Shown: positions 43,830-53,680 of the stretch, in pieces
How positions within the stretch are numbered: the first letter of the stretch is position 1
Layout: each line of letters opens with the position of its first letter
Source of the DNA: Bradyrhizobium diazoefficiens USDA 110
GTDB lineage: Bacteria > Pseudomonadota > Alphaproteobacteria > Rhizobiales > Xanthobacteraceae
Length of the DNA: 64,000 bases
NCBI RefSeq assembly: GCF_000011365.1
Contig: NC_004463.1
Coordinates: 8,170,001 to 8,234,000, forward strand
Reading direction: 5' to 3'
Translations under genes and position numbers: made by a program
Notes under the pieces: generated by a model
The model's input: only the letters and a program-made list of their open reading frames with translations
Told to the model about the DNA's origin: nothing
Database searches by the model: none

Positions 43830-44225
43830 TTACGCGCTCGCCATGTCCGGGAAGACCGCCTCGATCTTGGTCTTCAGCGTCGCCGCGTTGAACGGCTTGA
43901 CGATGTAGTTGTTCACGCCGGCCTTCTTGGCCGCGATCACGTTCTCGGTCTTCGATTCCGCCGTGATCATGATGAAAGGCGTGGTGGCGAGGTTCGGATC
44001 CGCGCGCACTTCGCGCAGCAGGTCGTAACCCGTCATCGGCTCCATGTTCCAGTCGGAGATCACGAGGCCGTACTTCTTGCCGCGCATCTTGTTCAGCGCC
44101 GCCGAACCATCGCTGGCATCGTCGATGTTCTCGAAGCCAAGCTGCTTCAGCAGATTCCTGATGATACGGATCATGGTGCTGTAGTCATCCACCACCAGAA
44201 CCGGCATCGACAAATCAACCGCCAT
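43830..44225 (-). CDS. CheY-like single-domain response regulator
   Basis: A 131-residue stand-alone receiver: acidic pocket VLVVDDYSTMIRI, phosphorylation site VISDWNMEPMTGYDLL, the Thr in MITAESK and the Lys in VKPFNAATL. It looks like chemotaxis CheY (the switch-type DWNMEPMTG segment), yet no che gene is near, so it is probably one of several CheY paralogues of this genome. The gene is divergent from ribF; a strong N-terminal start follows the divergent gap. No output domain. Confidence 0.92.
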   Translation of the reverse strand: MAVDLSMPVLVVDDYSTMIRIIRNLLKQLGFENIDDASDGSAALNKMRGKKYGLVISDWNMEPMTGYDLLREVRADPNLATTPFIMITAESKTENVIAAKKAGVNNYIVKPFNAATLKTKIEAVFPDMASA

Positions 44226-44456
44226 CTCGACTCCCCCAACGCAAACCCAGGAATATTACGATTGGAGCCGCCAGGCCGGAGGCCCGTGCAGTTCCACGTT
44301 TCAAGGACTAGCACCAAGGCGTTAAACAGCGCGTTAACTGCCGCCGCCCCCGAAGAATTGAAATGGCGTTCAATGCCCCCGCCTCCCCCGCTTGACTTCG
44401 CCGGGCGGGTCACGCCACGGTCCCGGCCGGTCCCGCCGGCTCGAGAATTTCCCCTG

Positions 44457-45428
44457 ATGGCCCCGCATTTTACCGTTATCCGCGACACCACGCCGGATTC
44501 CGCGATCCCCCGGGGCGCCGTGGTCGCCATGGGCAATTTCGACGGGGTACATCTCGGTCATCGCGCCGTGATCGCAGCGGCCCTGGAGATGGGCCGGGCG
44601 CATGGCCGCCCTGCGCTGGCGTTGACCTTCGAGCCGCATCCACGGCGGTTTTTCAGCCCCAACACCCCGCAATTCCGCCTGACGGACGAGCGGGCCAAGC
44701 TGCGGCTTCTGGCCGGGACCGGGCTCTCCGGTGCCGTGGTCATGACCTTCGACAAGGCGAGAGCCGGCACCAGCGCGCAAGATTTCATTCACCATGACCT
44801 GATCGGGCGCCTCGGCGTCAGCGCAATCGCGGTCGGCTACGACTTCCATTTCGGCAAGGGACGGGTCGGCTCGCCGAGCCTGCTGGTCAACGAGGCGCCC
44901 CGGCTCGGCATCGAGGTCGACGTGCAGCCGCATGTCGATTTCGACGAACGGCCGGTTTCCTCCAGCGCCATCCGGATTGCGCTCGCCGAGGGCCAGCTTG
45001 ACGAAGCCACCACCATGCTCGGCGCCCCCTGGTTCATCACCGGCGAGGTGATCCATGGCGAAAAGCGCGGCCGCGACCTCGGCTACCCCACCGCCAATAT
45101 CCGCCTCGACGCCAATTGCGGCCTCAAGCACGGCATCTATGCGGTGCGGGTCGGCCGCGGCGCCGAGCGCCTGGACGGCGTGGCGAGCTTCGGCCGCCGC
45201 CCGACCTTTGATAATGGCGCCCCGCTGCTGGAAATCTTCCTGTTCGACTTCAAGGGCGACCTCTATGGGCAGGCGCTCGACTGCGCCTTCGTCGGCTTCA
45301 TACGCGAGGAGCTGAAATTCGACAGCCTAGAGGCCCTGATCCGCCAGATGGACGACGATTCCGCCCGCGCCCGCGCCATGCTGGCCGCCGCGCCGGACGC
45401 ATTTCCGCGGCTGGGCGTCATCGATTGA
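44457..45428 (+). CDS. ribF: Bifunctional riboflavin kinase / FAD synthetase
   Basis: A 323-residue RibF: the N-terminal FMN adenylyltransferase domain (VVAMGNFDGVHLGHRAVIAAA and TFEPHPRRFF) and the C-terminal flavokinase domain (GEVIHGEKRGRDLGYPTANI, VASFGRRPTFDNG). It converts riboflavin to FMN and FAD, the ligand of the ribH riboswitch. The ATG at 44457 puts the P-loop-like GNFDGVHLGH at the usual place; the frame is open further upstream (a Pro-rich stretch) but without family similarity. No riboswitch precedes it. Confidence 0.96.
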   Translation: MAPHFTVIRDTTPDSAIPRGAVVAMGNFDGVHLGHRAVIAAALEMGRAHGRPALALTFEPHPRRFFSPNTPQFRLTDERAKLRLLAGTGLSGAVVMTFDKARAGTSAQDFIHHDLIGRLGVSAIAVGYDFHFGKGRVGSPSLLVNEAPRLGIEVDVQPHVDFDERPVSSSAIRIALAEGQLDEATTMLGAPWFITGEVIHGEKRGRDLGYPTANIRLDANCGLKHGIYAVRVGRGAERLDGVASFGRRPTFDNGAPLLEIFLFDFKGDLYGQALDCAFVGFIREELKFDSLEALIRQMDDDSARARAMLAAAPDAFPRLGVID

Positions 45429-45488
45429 GGCCGAAAACCGGCCTGCCGGACCTTTGCGCTTCCTCCGCCCGGCTGCTATGGAGTGCCC

Positions 45489-45536
45489 ATGTTTGCGCGG
45501 CGCATCATAGGAATTAGCGGCCCGGCTTCCGCCTGA
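45489..45536 (+). CDS. Candidate leader peptide of ileS, Ile-rich (15 codons)
   Basis: A 15-codon ORF preceded by GGAG five bases upstream of the ATG. It encodes [15 protein letters not shown]. Three of residues 6-9 are isoleucine and one uses ATA, a codon that should be very rare in this GC-rich genome. It ends 95 bases before ileS. Together with the alternative stems in the next entry it looks like an attenuation leader. It could be chance; no comparative evidence was available. Confidence 0.4.
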   Translation: MFARRIIGISGPASA

Positions 45537-45631
45537 GCCTGAAGGCTCGGCGCAAGACCGGGATTTCGTCGTTTCACCCTGCGATTCCGCATCGCCATCC
45601 GTTCCCGCGCCCTTCCGAGCCAGTCAGCCTC
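45535..45631 (+). promoter_or_regulatory. Possible mutually exclusive RNA stems before ileS
   Basis: A local hairpin GAGCC-TGAA-GGCTC (45535-45548) overlaps the leader stop codon. The segment GGCTCGG (45544-45550) can instead pair with CCGAGCC (45615-45621), 11 bases before the ileS start. The two pairings exclude one another and the second would mask the ileS ribosome-binding region. A 7-bp match in ~100 GC-rich bases is not statistically strong. Confidence 0.35.
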
Positions 45632-48600
45632 ATGTCCGAAAAGCCGCAAAAGTCCCAAAAGTCCGAAGTCAAAGACTATTCGAAAACCCTGTTCCTGCCG
45701 CAGACCGAATTCCCGATGCGCGCCGGCCTGCCGCAGCGCGAGCCGGAGATCCTGAAATACTGGAACGACATCGGCCTCTACGACAGGCTGCGTCAGGAAG
45801 CCGAGGGCCGCACCAAATTCGTGTTGCATGACGGCCCGCCCTACGCCAACGGCAACATCCATATCGGCCACGCGCTGAACAAGATTCTCAAGGACGTCGT
45901 GACCAAGAGCCAGCAGATGCTCGGCTTCGACTCCAACTACGTGCCCGGCTGGGACTGCCACGGCCTGCCGATCGAATGGAAGATCGAGGAGGAGAACTAC
46001 CGCAAGAAGGGCAAGCAGAAGCCCGACTTCCGCGACTCCGCCGCGATGGTCGCGTTCCGAAAAGAGTGCCGCGCCTACGCGACGCACTGGATCAACGTGC
46101 AGCGCGAGGAATTCAAGCGCCTCGGCATCATCGGCGACTGGGATCATCCCTATCAGACGATGAGCTATCCGGCCGAAGCGCAGATCGCGCGCGAGCTGAT
46201 GAAGTTCGCCGCCAACGGCACGCTGTATCGCGGCTCCAAGCCGGTGATGTGGAGCGTGGTCGAGAAGACCGCGCTTGCGGAAGCCGAGGTCGAGTACGAG
46301 GACTACACCTCCGACATGGTCTGGGTGAAATTCCCGGTCACCTCGCCAGCGCACGGCGCGCTCGCCTCCGCCAGCGTGGTGATCTGGACCACCACGCCGT
46401 GGACGCTGCCCGGCAACCGCGCCATCTCGTTCTCACCGAAGATCGCTTACGGCCTCTACAAGGTGACGGATGCGCCTGCGGACAATTGGGCGAAGACCGG
46501 TGATCTCCTGATCCTGGCCGATGCGCTGGCCGCAGAAGTGTTCAAGCAGGCCCGTGTCACGACCTATGAGAAGGTGCGCGAGTTGCCGGCGGACACGCTC
46601 GACGCGGTGGAATGCGCACATCCGCTGAAGGGCTTTAGCGGCGGCTACGAATTCACGGTGCCGCTGCTGCCGGGCGATCACGTCACCGACGATACCGGCA
46701 CCGGCTTCGTGCACACCGCGCCCGGCCACGGCCGCGAGGACTTTGACGTCTGGATGGCGAATGCGCGCGAACTGGAAGCGCGCGGCATCAACACAACGAT
46801 CCCCTACACCGTCGATGAGAACGGCGCTTTCACCGACCACGCGCCGGGTTTTGTCGGCAAACGCGTCATCAACGACAAGGGCGAGAAGGGCGATGCCAAC
46901 GAGGCCGTGATCAAGGCACTGATCGACGCCGGCAAGCTGCTGGCCCGCGGCCGCCTCAAGCACCAATATCCGCATTCCTGGCGCTCGAAGAAGCCGGTGA
47001 TCTTCCGCAACACGCCGCAATGGTTCATCGCGATGGACAAGGACATCAGCGCGAACGGCCATGCGAAGAAGGGCGACACGCTGCGCGCCCGCGCGCTGCA
47101 CGCGATCTCGGTCACACAATGGGTGCCGCCGTCGGGCGAGAACCGCATCAACGGCATGATCGCCAACCGTCCGGACTGGGTGATCTCGCGCCAGCGCGCC
47201 TGGGGCGTGCCGATCGCCGTGTTCGTGCGCGAGAAGAGCGACGGCTCGGCCGAGATCCTGCAGGACGAGATCGTCAACCAGCGCATCGCCGAGGCCTTCA
47301 TGGAGGAAGGCGCCGACGCCTGGTACATGGACGGCGCCCGCGAGCGCTTCCTCGGCTCCCGCGCGAGCGAAGACTGGAAGAAGGTCGACGACATCTGCGA
47401 CGTCTGGTTCGATTCCGGCTCCACGCATGCCTTCGTGCTCGAGGATCGCCAAAACTTCCCGCAGCTCGGCAACATCGTCCGCAAGGTGGACGGCGGCAGC
47501 GACACCGTGATGTATCTCGAAGGCAGCGACCAGCATCGCGGCTGGTTTCATTCCTCGCTGCTGGAAAGCGCGGGCACGCGCGGCCGCGCGCCCTACGACA
47601 TCGTGCTGACCCACGGCTTCACGCTCGACGAGAACGGCCGCAAGATGTCGAAGTCGCTCGGCAACACGGTCGAGCCGCAGAAGGTGATCAAGGATTCGGG
47701 CGCGGACATTCTGCGCCTGTGGGTCTGCGCCACCGACTATGCCGACGACCAGCGCATCGGCCCCGAGATCCTGAAGAACACCATCGAGACCTATCGCAAG
47801 CTGCGCAACTCGATCCGCTGGATGCTTGGAACGCTGCATCACTTCAAGCCGAGCGAGAAGGTCGCCTATGCCGAGATGCCCGAGCTCGAGCGGCTGATGC
47901 TGCACGAATTGGCCGGCCATGCCGAGACCGTTCGCAACGCCTATGCCGCCTTCGACTACAAGACCGTGGTCGCAAGCCTCGCGGCCTTCATGAACTCGGA
48001 GCTGTCGGCGTTCTATTTCGATATCCGCAAGGACACGCTCTATTGCGATCCGCCGTCCTCGCCGGCGCGCAAGGCCGCGCTCACCACGATCGACCTGTTG
48101 TGCGACGCCATCCTGAAATGGCTCGCGCCCATCCTGAGCTTCACGACCGACGAAGCCTGGCGGATGTTCCGCCCCAACGCGGAGCCGTCGGTCCATTTGA
48201 CCCTGTTCCCGGCGGACATCGAAAAGCTCCGCGACGACAAGCTCGCCGCGAAGTGGGAGACGATCCGCAACGTCCGCCGCGCCGTCACCGGCGCGCTCGA
48301 GCTCGAACGCGCCGCCAAGAACATCGGCTCGTCGCTGGAGGCATCGCCCGTGATCTATGTCGCCGACCGCGACATGCTGGCGACGCTGTTCGACACCGAT
48401 CTCGCCGAGGTCTGCATCACCTCGAACTACGAGGTGCGCGAGAGCGAGGCGCCGGCTTCGGCGTTCCGTCTCGATGCGGTGCCAGGCGTTGCCGTCGTGG
48501 TCGAGAAGGCGGTCGGCACCAAATGCGCCCGCTCCTGGAAGATCTCGCAGACGGTCGGCGAAGACCCTGAGTATCCCGACGTCACCCCGCGCGACGCCCA

Positions 48601-48640
48601 GGCGCTGCGCGAATGGAAGGCGCTGGGGGTGGGGGTCTGA
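45632..48640 (+). CDS. ileS: Isoleucine-tRNA ligase
   Basis: A 1002-residue class Ia synthetase charging tRNA-Ile. The HIGH motif is His77-Gly79-His80 in [11 protein letters not shown]; the KMSKS loop is at residue 671 ([10 protein letters not shown]); editing-domain segments ([14 protein letters not shown]) and the C-terminal anticodon-binding part are present. The N-terminus has a Lys/Ser-rich extension ([16 protein letters not shown]). A candidate leader peptide and stems lie upstream. Followed by lspA after a repeat block, an order common in proteobacteria. Confidence 0.98.
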   Translation: MSEKPQKSQKSEVKDYSKTLFLPQTEFPMRAGLPQREPEILKYWNDIGLYDRLRQEAEGRTKFVLHDGPPYANGNIHIGHALNKILKDVVTKSQQMLGFDSNYVPGWDCHGLPIEWKIEEENYRKKGKQKPDFRDSAAMVAFRKECRAYATHWINVQREEFKRLGIIGDWDHPYQTMSYPAEAQIARELMKFAANGTLYRGSKPVMWSVVEKTALAEAEVEYEDYTSDMVWVKFPVTSPAHGALASASVVIWTTTPWTLPGNRAISFSPKIAYGLYKVTDAPADNWAKTGDLLILADALAAEVFKQARVTTYEKVRELPADTLDAVECAHPLKGFSGGYEFTVPLLPGDHVTDDTGTGFVHTAPGHGREDFDVWMANARELEARGINTTIPYTVDENGAFTDHAPGFVGKRVINDKGEKGDANEAVIKALIDAGKLLARGRLKHQYPHSWRSKKPVIFRNTPQWFIAMDKDISANGHAKKGDTLRARALHAISVTQWVPPSGENRINGMIANRPDWVISRQRAWGVPIAVFVREKSDGSAEILQDEIVNQRIAEAFMEEGADAWYMDGARERFLGSRASEDWKKVDDICDVWFDSGSTHAFVLEDRQNFPQLGNIVRKVDGGSDTVMYLEGSDQHRGWFHSSLLESAGTRGRAPYDIVLTHGFTLDENGRKMSKSLGNTVEPQKVIKDSGADILRLWVCATDYADDQRIGPEILKNTIETYRKLRNSIRWMLGTLHHFKPSEKVAYAEMPELERLMLHELAGHAETVRNAYAAFDYKTVVASLAAFMNSELSAFYFDIRKDTLYCDPPSSPARKAALTTIDLLCDAILKWLAPILSFTTDEAWRMFRPNAEPSVHLTLFPADIEKLRDDKLAAKWETIRNVRRAVTGALELERAAKNIGSSLEASPVIYVADRDMLATLFDTDLAEVCITSNYEVRESEAPASAFRLDAVPGVAVVVEKAVGTKCARSWKISQTVGEDPEYPDVTPRDAQALREWKALGVGV

Positions 48641-48641
48641 T

Positions 48642-48768
48642 AGTCGTCCCGGCGAAAGCCAGGGCCCATCACCACCGCCGTCAAAGGTGAACAGAGATCG
48701 ATGACCCCGAGTCTTTCAAACGATTACCGCCTGGGGTTATGGGTCCTGGCATTCGCCAGGACGACGGC
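48642..48768. repeat. Inverted pair of family B palindromes
   Basis: GTCCCGGCGAAAGCCAGGGCC (about 48644-48670) and GGTCCTGGCATTCGCCAGGAC (48740-48766), as at 3375. They fill most of the gap between ileS and lspA. Confidence 0.7.
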
Positions 48769-48801
48769 GGAGTATGCCGCGGCGGCGTTGGGTCACGCAC
48801 G

Positions 48802-49296
48802 ATGACCCCCCTCCGCGCCGGCATCCTCTCCGCCATCGCCACGGTCATCCTCGACCAGGCCTCGAAGCTCTGGCTGCTGCACGGGTTCGACCTCGCCCAT
48901 CGCGGCGCGGTGCGGGTGACGCCGTTCTTCGACCTGGTGCTGGCCTGGAACATCGGCATCAGCTTCGGCTGGCTCCAGAACGACAGCCAGGCGGCGCAGC
49001 TCGCGCTGATGGCGGTCAAGGCCATCGCGGTGGTCGCGCTGGCGATCTGGATGGCCCGCTCCCACACCCTGCTTGCGACCGTCGCGCTCGGGCTGATCAT
49101 CGGGGGCGCCATCGGCAACGGCATCGACCGACTGGCCTATGGCGCGGTGGTCGATTTTGCCCTGTTTCATCTCGATATCGGCGGAAATACCTATAATTGG
49201 TACGTGTTTAACCTCGCGGACGTAGCCATCGTTGCTGGGGTGGCGGGGCTATTGTATGATTCCTTCCTGGGGGTACCCGCCGCAAAAGCGCCCTGA
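48802..49296 (+). CDS. lspA: Lipoprotein signal peptidase
   Basis: A 164-residue inner-membrane aspartyl protease that removes signal peptides from diacylated prolipoproteins, downstream of Lgt (12624). Four membrane helices. The two catalytic aspartates are in GNGIDRLAYGAVVDF (second Asp of this stretch) and FNLADVAI; NIGISFGWL is the usual conserved loop. The ATG at 48802 gives the normal length. Follows ileS, as in many proteobacteria. Confidence 0.95.
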   Translation: MTPLRAGILSAIATVILDQASKLWLLHGFDLAHRGAVRVTPFFDLVLAWNIGISFGWLQNDSQAAQLALMAVKAIAVVALAIWMARSHTLLATVALGLIIGGAIGNGIDRLAYGAVVDFALFHLDIGGNTYNWYVFNLADVAIVAGVAGLLYDSFLGVPAAKAP

Positions 49297-49392
49297 TCCC
49301 GGCCGATACGGACCGGCAGGTGGAACCCGGCCTTTTGCGAGGGTTGGCCGCGCGCGAGCGGCAATCTGCCACAATATGGAACAGGTACAGTG

Positions 49393-50121
49393 ATGCGCAG
49401 CTCGAAGACCAGCGGTTCGATGGTTCGAGACCCCAAATGGGGGTTCATGCGGGCATTGAAATTGTCCGCTGTCGCGCTCGGCATCGGTCTCGTCATGTCG
49501 GCAGGCCCGGTCCGCGCCGGTGACGACGGCGACGATGATGACGACATGACCTTCGAAGAGAAGCTCATCGACAATCTGATGTCCGGTATCGGCGCCAAGA
49601 GCATGGAGAAGAAAGGTATCGAGTACCGCGAGCGGTCGCCGCTGGTGGTGCCGCCCAAGCTCGACCTGCCGCCGCCCGCCGGCACCGAAGCCAAGAACGC
49701 GCCGAACTGGCCGAAGGACCCCGACGAGAAGCGCCGCAAGGAGGCCATCGCTCAGAGGAAAAAGGCCGTCAAGGCGACGGAGAACTGGCAGGCGGCCCAG
49801 CCGCTGACGCCCGCCGAGATGAGAGCCGGCACGGCAGCTGCCCCGGAGCGCACCAGCAACGATCCGATTCAGCCGGGCACCAACGGCAACCCGTCGCTCA
49901 GCCCCGCCCAGCTCGGTTTCTCCGGTGGCCTGTGGAACATGATGAAGAGCGGCAACAGCTCCGAGGAAAAGCAATTCACGAGCGAACCCCCGCGCCAGTC
50001 GCTGGTCGAGCCCCCGCCGGGCTATCAGACGCCGTCGCCGAACTACGCCTATGGCGCCGGTCCGGACAAGTCGCGGCGGACCTATTTCGACATCATGTCG
50101 GGCAAGGACAAGGAGCAATAG
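49393..50121 (+). CDS. Exported protein with acidic N-terminal run
   Basis: A 242-residue protein with a signal peptide starting about 19 residues in (MRALKLSAVALGIGLVMSAGPVRA), then an acidic run (DDGDDDDDMTFEEKL), a short helix LIDNLMSGIGAK, a Lys/Arg helix (EKRRKEAIAQRKKAVKATE) and a Pro-rich C-terminus ending TYFDIMSGKDKEQ. The acidic cluster could bind cations. It looks like a conserved periplasmic or cell-surface protein of Bradyrhizobium with no named family. It lies between lspA and the M16 pair and may be co-transcribed with either. Confidence 0.7.
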   Translation: MRSSKTSGSMVRDPKWGFMRALKLSAVALGIGLVMSAGPVRAGDDGDDDDDMTFEEKLIDNLMSGIGAKSMEKKGIEYRERSPLVVPPKLDLPPPAGTEAKNAPNWPKDPDEKRRKEAIAQRKKAVKATENWQAAQPLTPAEMRAGTAAAPERTSNDPIQPGTNGNPSLSPAQLGFSGGLWNMMKSGNSSEEKQFTSEPPRQSLVEPPPGYQTPSPNYAYGAGPDKSRRTYFDIMSGKDKEQ

Positions 50122-50323
50122 CCCCCCTCGCCCGCCGCGACGTCCTGACATTAGCGAACCTGGCGCCGGCGGCTCATGCGCGCCGGACGCGGCCCTTGAA
50201 TTGCTTATCAGTAACTTGCCTACGCGTTGAGTTCTCTGCTTCGTGACGCGAAGCCTCAGCCGCACGGTGTAGCATGCCGTGCCTCCGAGCCGGACATCCG
50301 GGCTCGGCCTTTCACCAGGGATC

Positions 50324-51718
50324 ATGATGTCCGCAAACCGATCGGTTGCCTGCCTTTTTACCGCGCTGCTTTCGACGAGTGTCCTGACAGCCAACGCCGC
50401 CCTCGCCCAGACCACGGTGACATCGGCCCCGCCCGCCAGCTTCACGCTCAGCAACGGCCTCCAGGTCGTGGTGATCCCGGACCACCGCACGCCCGTGGTC
50501 ACGGAGATGATCTGGTACAAGGTCGGCTCGGCCGACGAGACGCCGGGCAAGTCCGGGCTCGCGCACTTCCTCGAGCACCTGATGTTCAAGGGCACCGAGA
50601 AGCATCCGGTCGGCGAATTCTCGCAGACCGTGCTCCGTGTCGGCGGCAACGAGAACGCCTCGACCTCAGTCGACTACACCAACTACTACCAGCGCGTGCC
50701 GAAAGAGCAGCTGCCGACCATGATGGAGTTCGAGGCCGATCGCATGACCGGCCTGATCCTCAAGGACGAGAACGTGCTGCCCGAACGCGACGTCGTGCTC
50801 GAAGAGTACAACATGCGCATCGCCAACAATCCGGACGCGCGGCTCAACGAGCAGATCATGGCCGCGCTCTATCTCAACCATCCCTACGGCCGGCCGGTGA
50901 TCGGCTGGCATCAGGAGATCGAGAAGCTCGATCGCGAGGATGCGCTGGCCTTCTACCGCCGCTTCTACGCGCCGAACAACGCGATCCTGGTGATCGCCGG
51001 CGACGTCGAGGCCGCCGACATCCGCCCGCTGGTCGAGCGCAATTTCGCCTCCATCCCGGCCCAGCCCGCGATCCCGGCACGCCGCGTCCGTCCGCAGGAG
51101 CCGGACCCGGCGGCGCCGCGCACCGTCACGCTGTCCGACCCGCGCGTCGAGCAACCGAGCCTGCGTCGCTATTATCTCGTGCCCTCCGCCACGACGGCCG
51201 CGGCCGGCGAGAGTGCGGCCCTCGACGTGATGGCCCAGCTGATGGGCAGCGGCAGCAATTCCTATCTCTACCGCGCGCTCGTCGTCGACAAGCCGCTCGC
51301 GGTCTCCGCCAGCGCCAGCTATTCGAGCGTCTCGCTCGACCCGACCCAATTCGCGATCTCGGCCGCGCCGAAACCGGGCGTCGGCTTCGCCGAGGTCGAG
51401 CAGGTGATCGACGGCGTCATCGCCGACATCGCGCAGAACCCGATCCGCGCCGAGGATCTCGAGCGGGTCAAGACGCAGCTCATCGCGGAAGCGATCTACG
51501 CCCAGGACAACCAGGCGGTGCTGGCGCGCTGGTATGGCGGCGCGCTAACCACGGGCCTGTCGATCGAGGACATCAGGAGCTGGCCCGACCGCATTCGCGC
51601 GGTCACCGCCGACCAGGTTCGCGCTGTTGCGCAGAAATGGCTGGAGAAGAAGCGTTCGGTGACGGGCTATCTGATCAAGGACACCACCGCCACCAAGCGC
51701 GAGGAGAAGCGTTCGTGA
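50324..51718 (+). CDS. M16 zinc protease, catalytic subunit
   Basis: A 464-residue exported M16 peptidase with a signal peptide (ending ANAALAQ). The inverted zinc motif HxxEH is H81-F-L-E84-H85 in LAHFLEHLMFKG, and the downstream glutamate is in ERDVVLEEYNMR. This is the active partner of the coupled pair. M16 proteases cleave peptides and signal or leader fragments in a closed chamber. The stop overlaps the GTG of the next gene (GTGA), as expected for heterodimeric M16 enzymes. Periplasmic. Confidence 0.95.
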   Translation: MMSANRSVACLFTALLSTSVLTANAALAQTTVTSAPPASFTLSNGLQVVVIPDHRTPVVTEMIWYKVGSADETPGKSGLAHFLEHLMFKGTEKHPVGEFSQTVLRVGGNENASTSVDYTNYYQRVPKEQLPTMMEFEADRMTGLILKDENVLPERDVVLEEYNMRIANNPDARLNEQIMAALYLNHPYGRPVIGWHQEIEKLDREDALAFYRRFYAPNNAILVIAGDVEAADIRPLVERNFASIPAQPAIPARRVRPQEPDPAAPRTVTLSDPRVEQPSLRRYYLVPSATTAAAGESAALDVMAQLMGSGSNSYLYRALVVDKPLAVSASASYSSVSLDPTQFAISAAPKPGVGFAEVEQVIDGVIADIAQNPIRAEDLERVKTQLIAEAIYAQDNQAVLARWYGGALTTGLSIEDIRSWPDRIRAVTADQVRAVAQKWLEKKRSVTGYLIKDTTATKREEKRS

Positions 51719-53088
51719 CCTATCCCTTCCTTCGCACGCGTCGTTTCGCGTTGGCCTTCGTCACCGGCGCTGCGCTCGCGCTCGCCGCGGTCCAGCCGTC
51801 GCAGGCCGCCGCAAAGATCCAGCGCCTGGTTTCGCCCGGCGGCATCGAGGCCTGGTTCGTGCAGGACGCGACCGTGCCGCTGATCGCCATGGAATATTCC
51901 TTTGCCGGCGGCTCGGCCCAGGATCCCAAGGACAAGGCGGGCGTCGCCAATCTCGTCGGCGATCTCCTCGACGAAGGCTCCGGCGATCTCGACTCCAAGA
52001 CCTTCCACGAGCGGCTCGACCGCCGCGCCATCGAGCTTTCCTTCAGCGCCACCCGCGACACCTTCCGCGGCAGCCTGCGCATGCTGCGCGACAACAAGGA
52101 CGAAGCCTTCGACCTGCTCAGGATGGCATTGACCTCGCCGCATTTCGACACCGCCGACGTCGAGCGCATCCGCTCGCAGGTGATCTCGGGCCTGCGCCGC
52201 GAGACCACCAACCCGACGTCGCTCGCGAGCCGCAAATTCCTGGAGGTCGCCTTCGGCGATCATCCCTACGGCCGGCAGACCAACGGCACGCTGGACAGCG
52301 TGCCGACCGTCACGGTTGCCGACATGAAGGACTATGTCGGCCGCGTGCTCGCCAAGGACGGGCTGAAAGTCGCAGTGGTCGGCGACGTCGATCCGGCGAC
52401 CCTCGGCAAGCTGCTCGACCACACCTTCGGCAGCCTGCCCGCCAAGGCCAATCTCGTGCCGGTGCCCGACGTCGAGGCAGCCAAGCCGCCGCAGCGCGCC
52501 TTCGTGCCGCTCGACGTGCCGCAGACTGTCATCACCTTCGGCGGCCCCGGCGTGAAGCGCAGCGACCCGAACTTCATGGCGGCCTATGTCGTCAACCACA
52601 TCCTCGGCGGCGGCGGATTGTCTTCCCGGCTCTATCGCGAGGTCCGCGAGAAGCGTGGCCTCGCCTATTCGGTGTTTGAATCGCTGCTCTGGATGGAGCA
52701 TTCGGCGGTCTTCATCGGCAATACCGGCACCCGGGCCGACCGTGCCGGCGACACCATCGACGCCATCGAGAAGGAGGTGCGCCGCATCGCCGAGGAGGGC
52801 CCGACGCAGAAGGAGCTCGACGAGGCCAAGTCCTACCTCAAGGGCTCGCAGATGCTGGCGCTGGATACGTCCTCGAAGCTCGCGCAGGCGCTGCTGCAAT
52901 ACCAGCAGGACAAGCTGCCGATCGACTATATCGAGAAGCGCAACGCCATCGTCGACGCGGTGACGCTGGATGACGCCAAGGCGGCCGCCAAGCGCCTCTG
53001 GGGCCAGGGCCTCCTGACCGTCGTCGTCGGCCGCGCCCCGCAGGCCGCCGCCCAGCCGGCGGCAGCACCGGCGACGAAGTCGAACTGA
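51715..53088 (+). CDS. M16 protease, non-catalytic partner subunit
   Basis: A 457-residue exported M16-fold protein with a signal peptide (ALALAAVQPSQAAA). At the zinc-motif position it has NLVGDLLDEG, so HxxEH is absent, while the substrate-binding motif LSSRLYREVREKRGLAYSVF is conserved. This is the standard beta/alpha arrangement of heterodimeric M16 proteases, the substrate-binding half of the enzyme. The frame begins with GTG at 51715 overlapping its partner, and the chain ends in a short Ala/Pro tail. Confidence 0.94.
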   Translation: MTYPFLRTRRFALAFVTGAALALAAVQPSQAAAKIQRLVSPGGIEAWFVQDATVPLIAMEYSFAGGSAQDPKDKAGVANLVGDLLDEGSGDLDSKTFHERLDRRAIELSFSATRDTFRGSLRMLRDNKDEAFDLLRMALTSPHFDTADVERIRSQVISGLRRETTNPTSLASRKFLEVAFGDHPYGRQTNGTLDSVPTVTVADMKDYVGRVLAKDGLKVAVVGDVDPATLGKLLDHTFGSLPAKANLVPVPDVEAAKPPQRAFVPLDVPQTVITFGGPGVKRSDPNFMAAYVVNHILGGGGLSSRLYREVREKRGLAYSVFESLLWMEHSAVFIGNTGTRADRAGDTIDAIEKEVRRIAEEGPTQKELDEAKSYLKGSQMLALDTSSKLAQALLQYQQDKLPIDYIEKRNAIVDAVTLDDAKAAAKRLWGQGLLTVVVGRAPQAAAQPAAAPATKSN

Positions 53089-53205
53089 GGTCTTCCATCC
53101 GCTGTGTTGAATGGCCGGGCTCGCCCGGCCATTTGCGTTTCGTATGAGCGCCATTGCCGAACGTGAACGTCCGGGATATGTCCGGACATCACGAATGGTG
53201 CCTTC

Positions 53206-53622
53206 ATGCTGCGGATATCCCGCGATCTCGTCATCGACGAGGACGACATCGAGATCGGCTTCGTCCGCGCCTCCGGCCCCGGCGGGCAGAATGTCAACAA
53301 GGTCGCGACCTCGGCCCAGCTGCGCTTCGACACGCGCAAGCTGACCCTGCCGGAGGATGCGACGATCCGACTCGCCCGCATCGCGGGCCAGCGCATGACC
53401 AAGGACGGCGTGATCGTGATCCACGCCCAGCGCTTCCGCACCCAGGAACGCAACCGCCAGGACGCCATCGACCGGCTCGTCGAGATCCTGAGCGAGGCGA
53501 TGATACGGCCGAAGCCACGGCGCGCGACACGGCCGACCTTTGGCTCCAAGCAGCGCCGGCTTGAGGGCAAGAAGCGTCGCAGCGACGTCAAGGCCGGACG
53601 CGGCCGGAGTTTCGACGATTGA
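53206..53622 (+). CDS. arfB: Alternative ribosome-rescue factor ArfB
   Basis: A 138-residue peptidyl-tRNA hydrolase that rescues stalled ribosomes. The GGQ motif is Gly26-Gly27-Gln28 in ASGPGGQNVNKVA. The C-terminal tail is Lys/Arg-rich (GSKQRRLEGKKRRS) and inserts in the empty mRNA channel. It is short as expected for ArfB (YaeJ) and lacks the codon-reading domain of RF1/RF2. Stand-alone gene followed by a strong hairpin. Confidence 0.95.
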   Translation: MLRISRDLVIDEDDIEIGFVRASGPGGQNVNKVATSAQLRFDTRKLTLPEDATIRLARIAGQRMTKDGVIVIHAQRFRTQERNRQDAIDRLVEILSEAMIRPKPRRATRPTFGSKQRRLEGKKRRSDVKAGRGRSFDD

Positions 53623-53632
53623 ATGGGCAAAG

Positions 53633-53659
53633 ACCTCCGGCCGCCGAGCGGCCGGAGGT
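53633..53659. terminator. Bidirectional terminator between arfB and the convergent gene
   Basis: ACCTCCGGCCG and CGGCCGGAGGT with a 5-base loop, between convergent stop codons at 53622 and 53681. A short T-rich tail (TTTGC) is present on both strands. Confidence 0.65.
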
Positions 53660-53680
53660 TTGCAGGTTCACGTTCCGGCG

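Noticed and set aside
44322..44337. TTAA-N8-TTAA upstream of the CheY-like gene as a CtrA site
   Set aside because: The spacing is 8 rather than 7; without conservation data it does not meet the consensus.
45429..45631. T-box riboswitch before ileS
   Set aside because: No T-box core sequence is present; only the short ORF and stems described were seen.
46433..48196. A 587-codon minus-strand frame inside ileS
   Set aside because: ileS is unmistakable on the plus strand; the antisense frame is low in sequence complexity and typical of GC3 bias.
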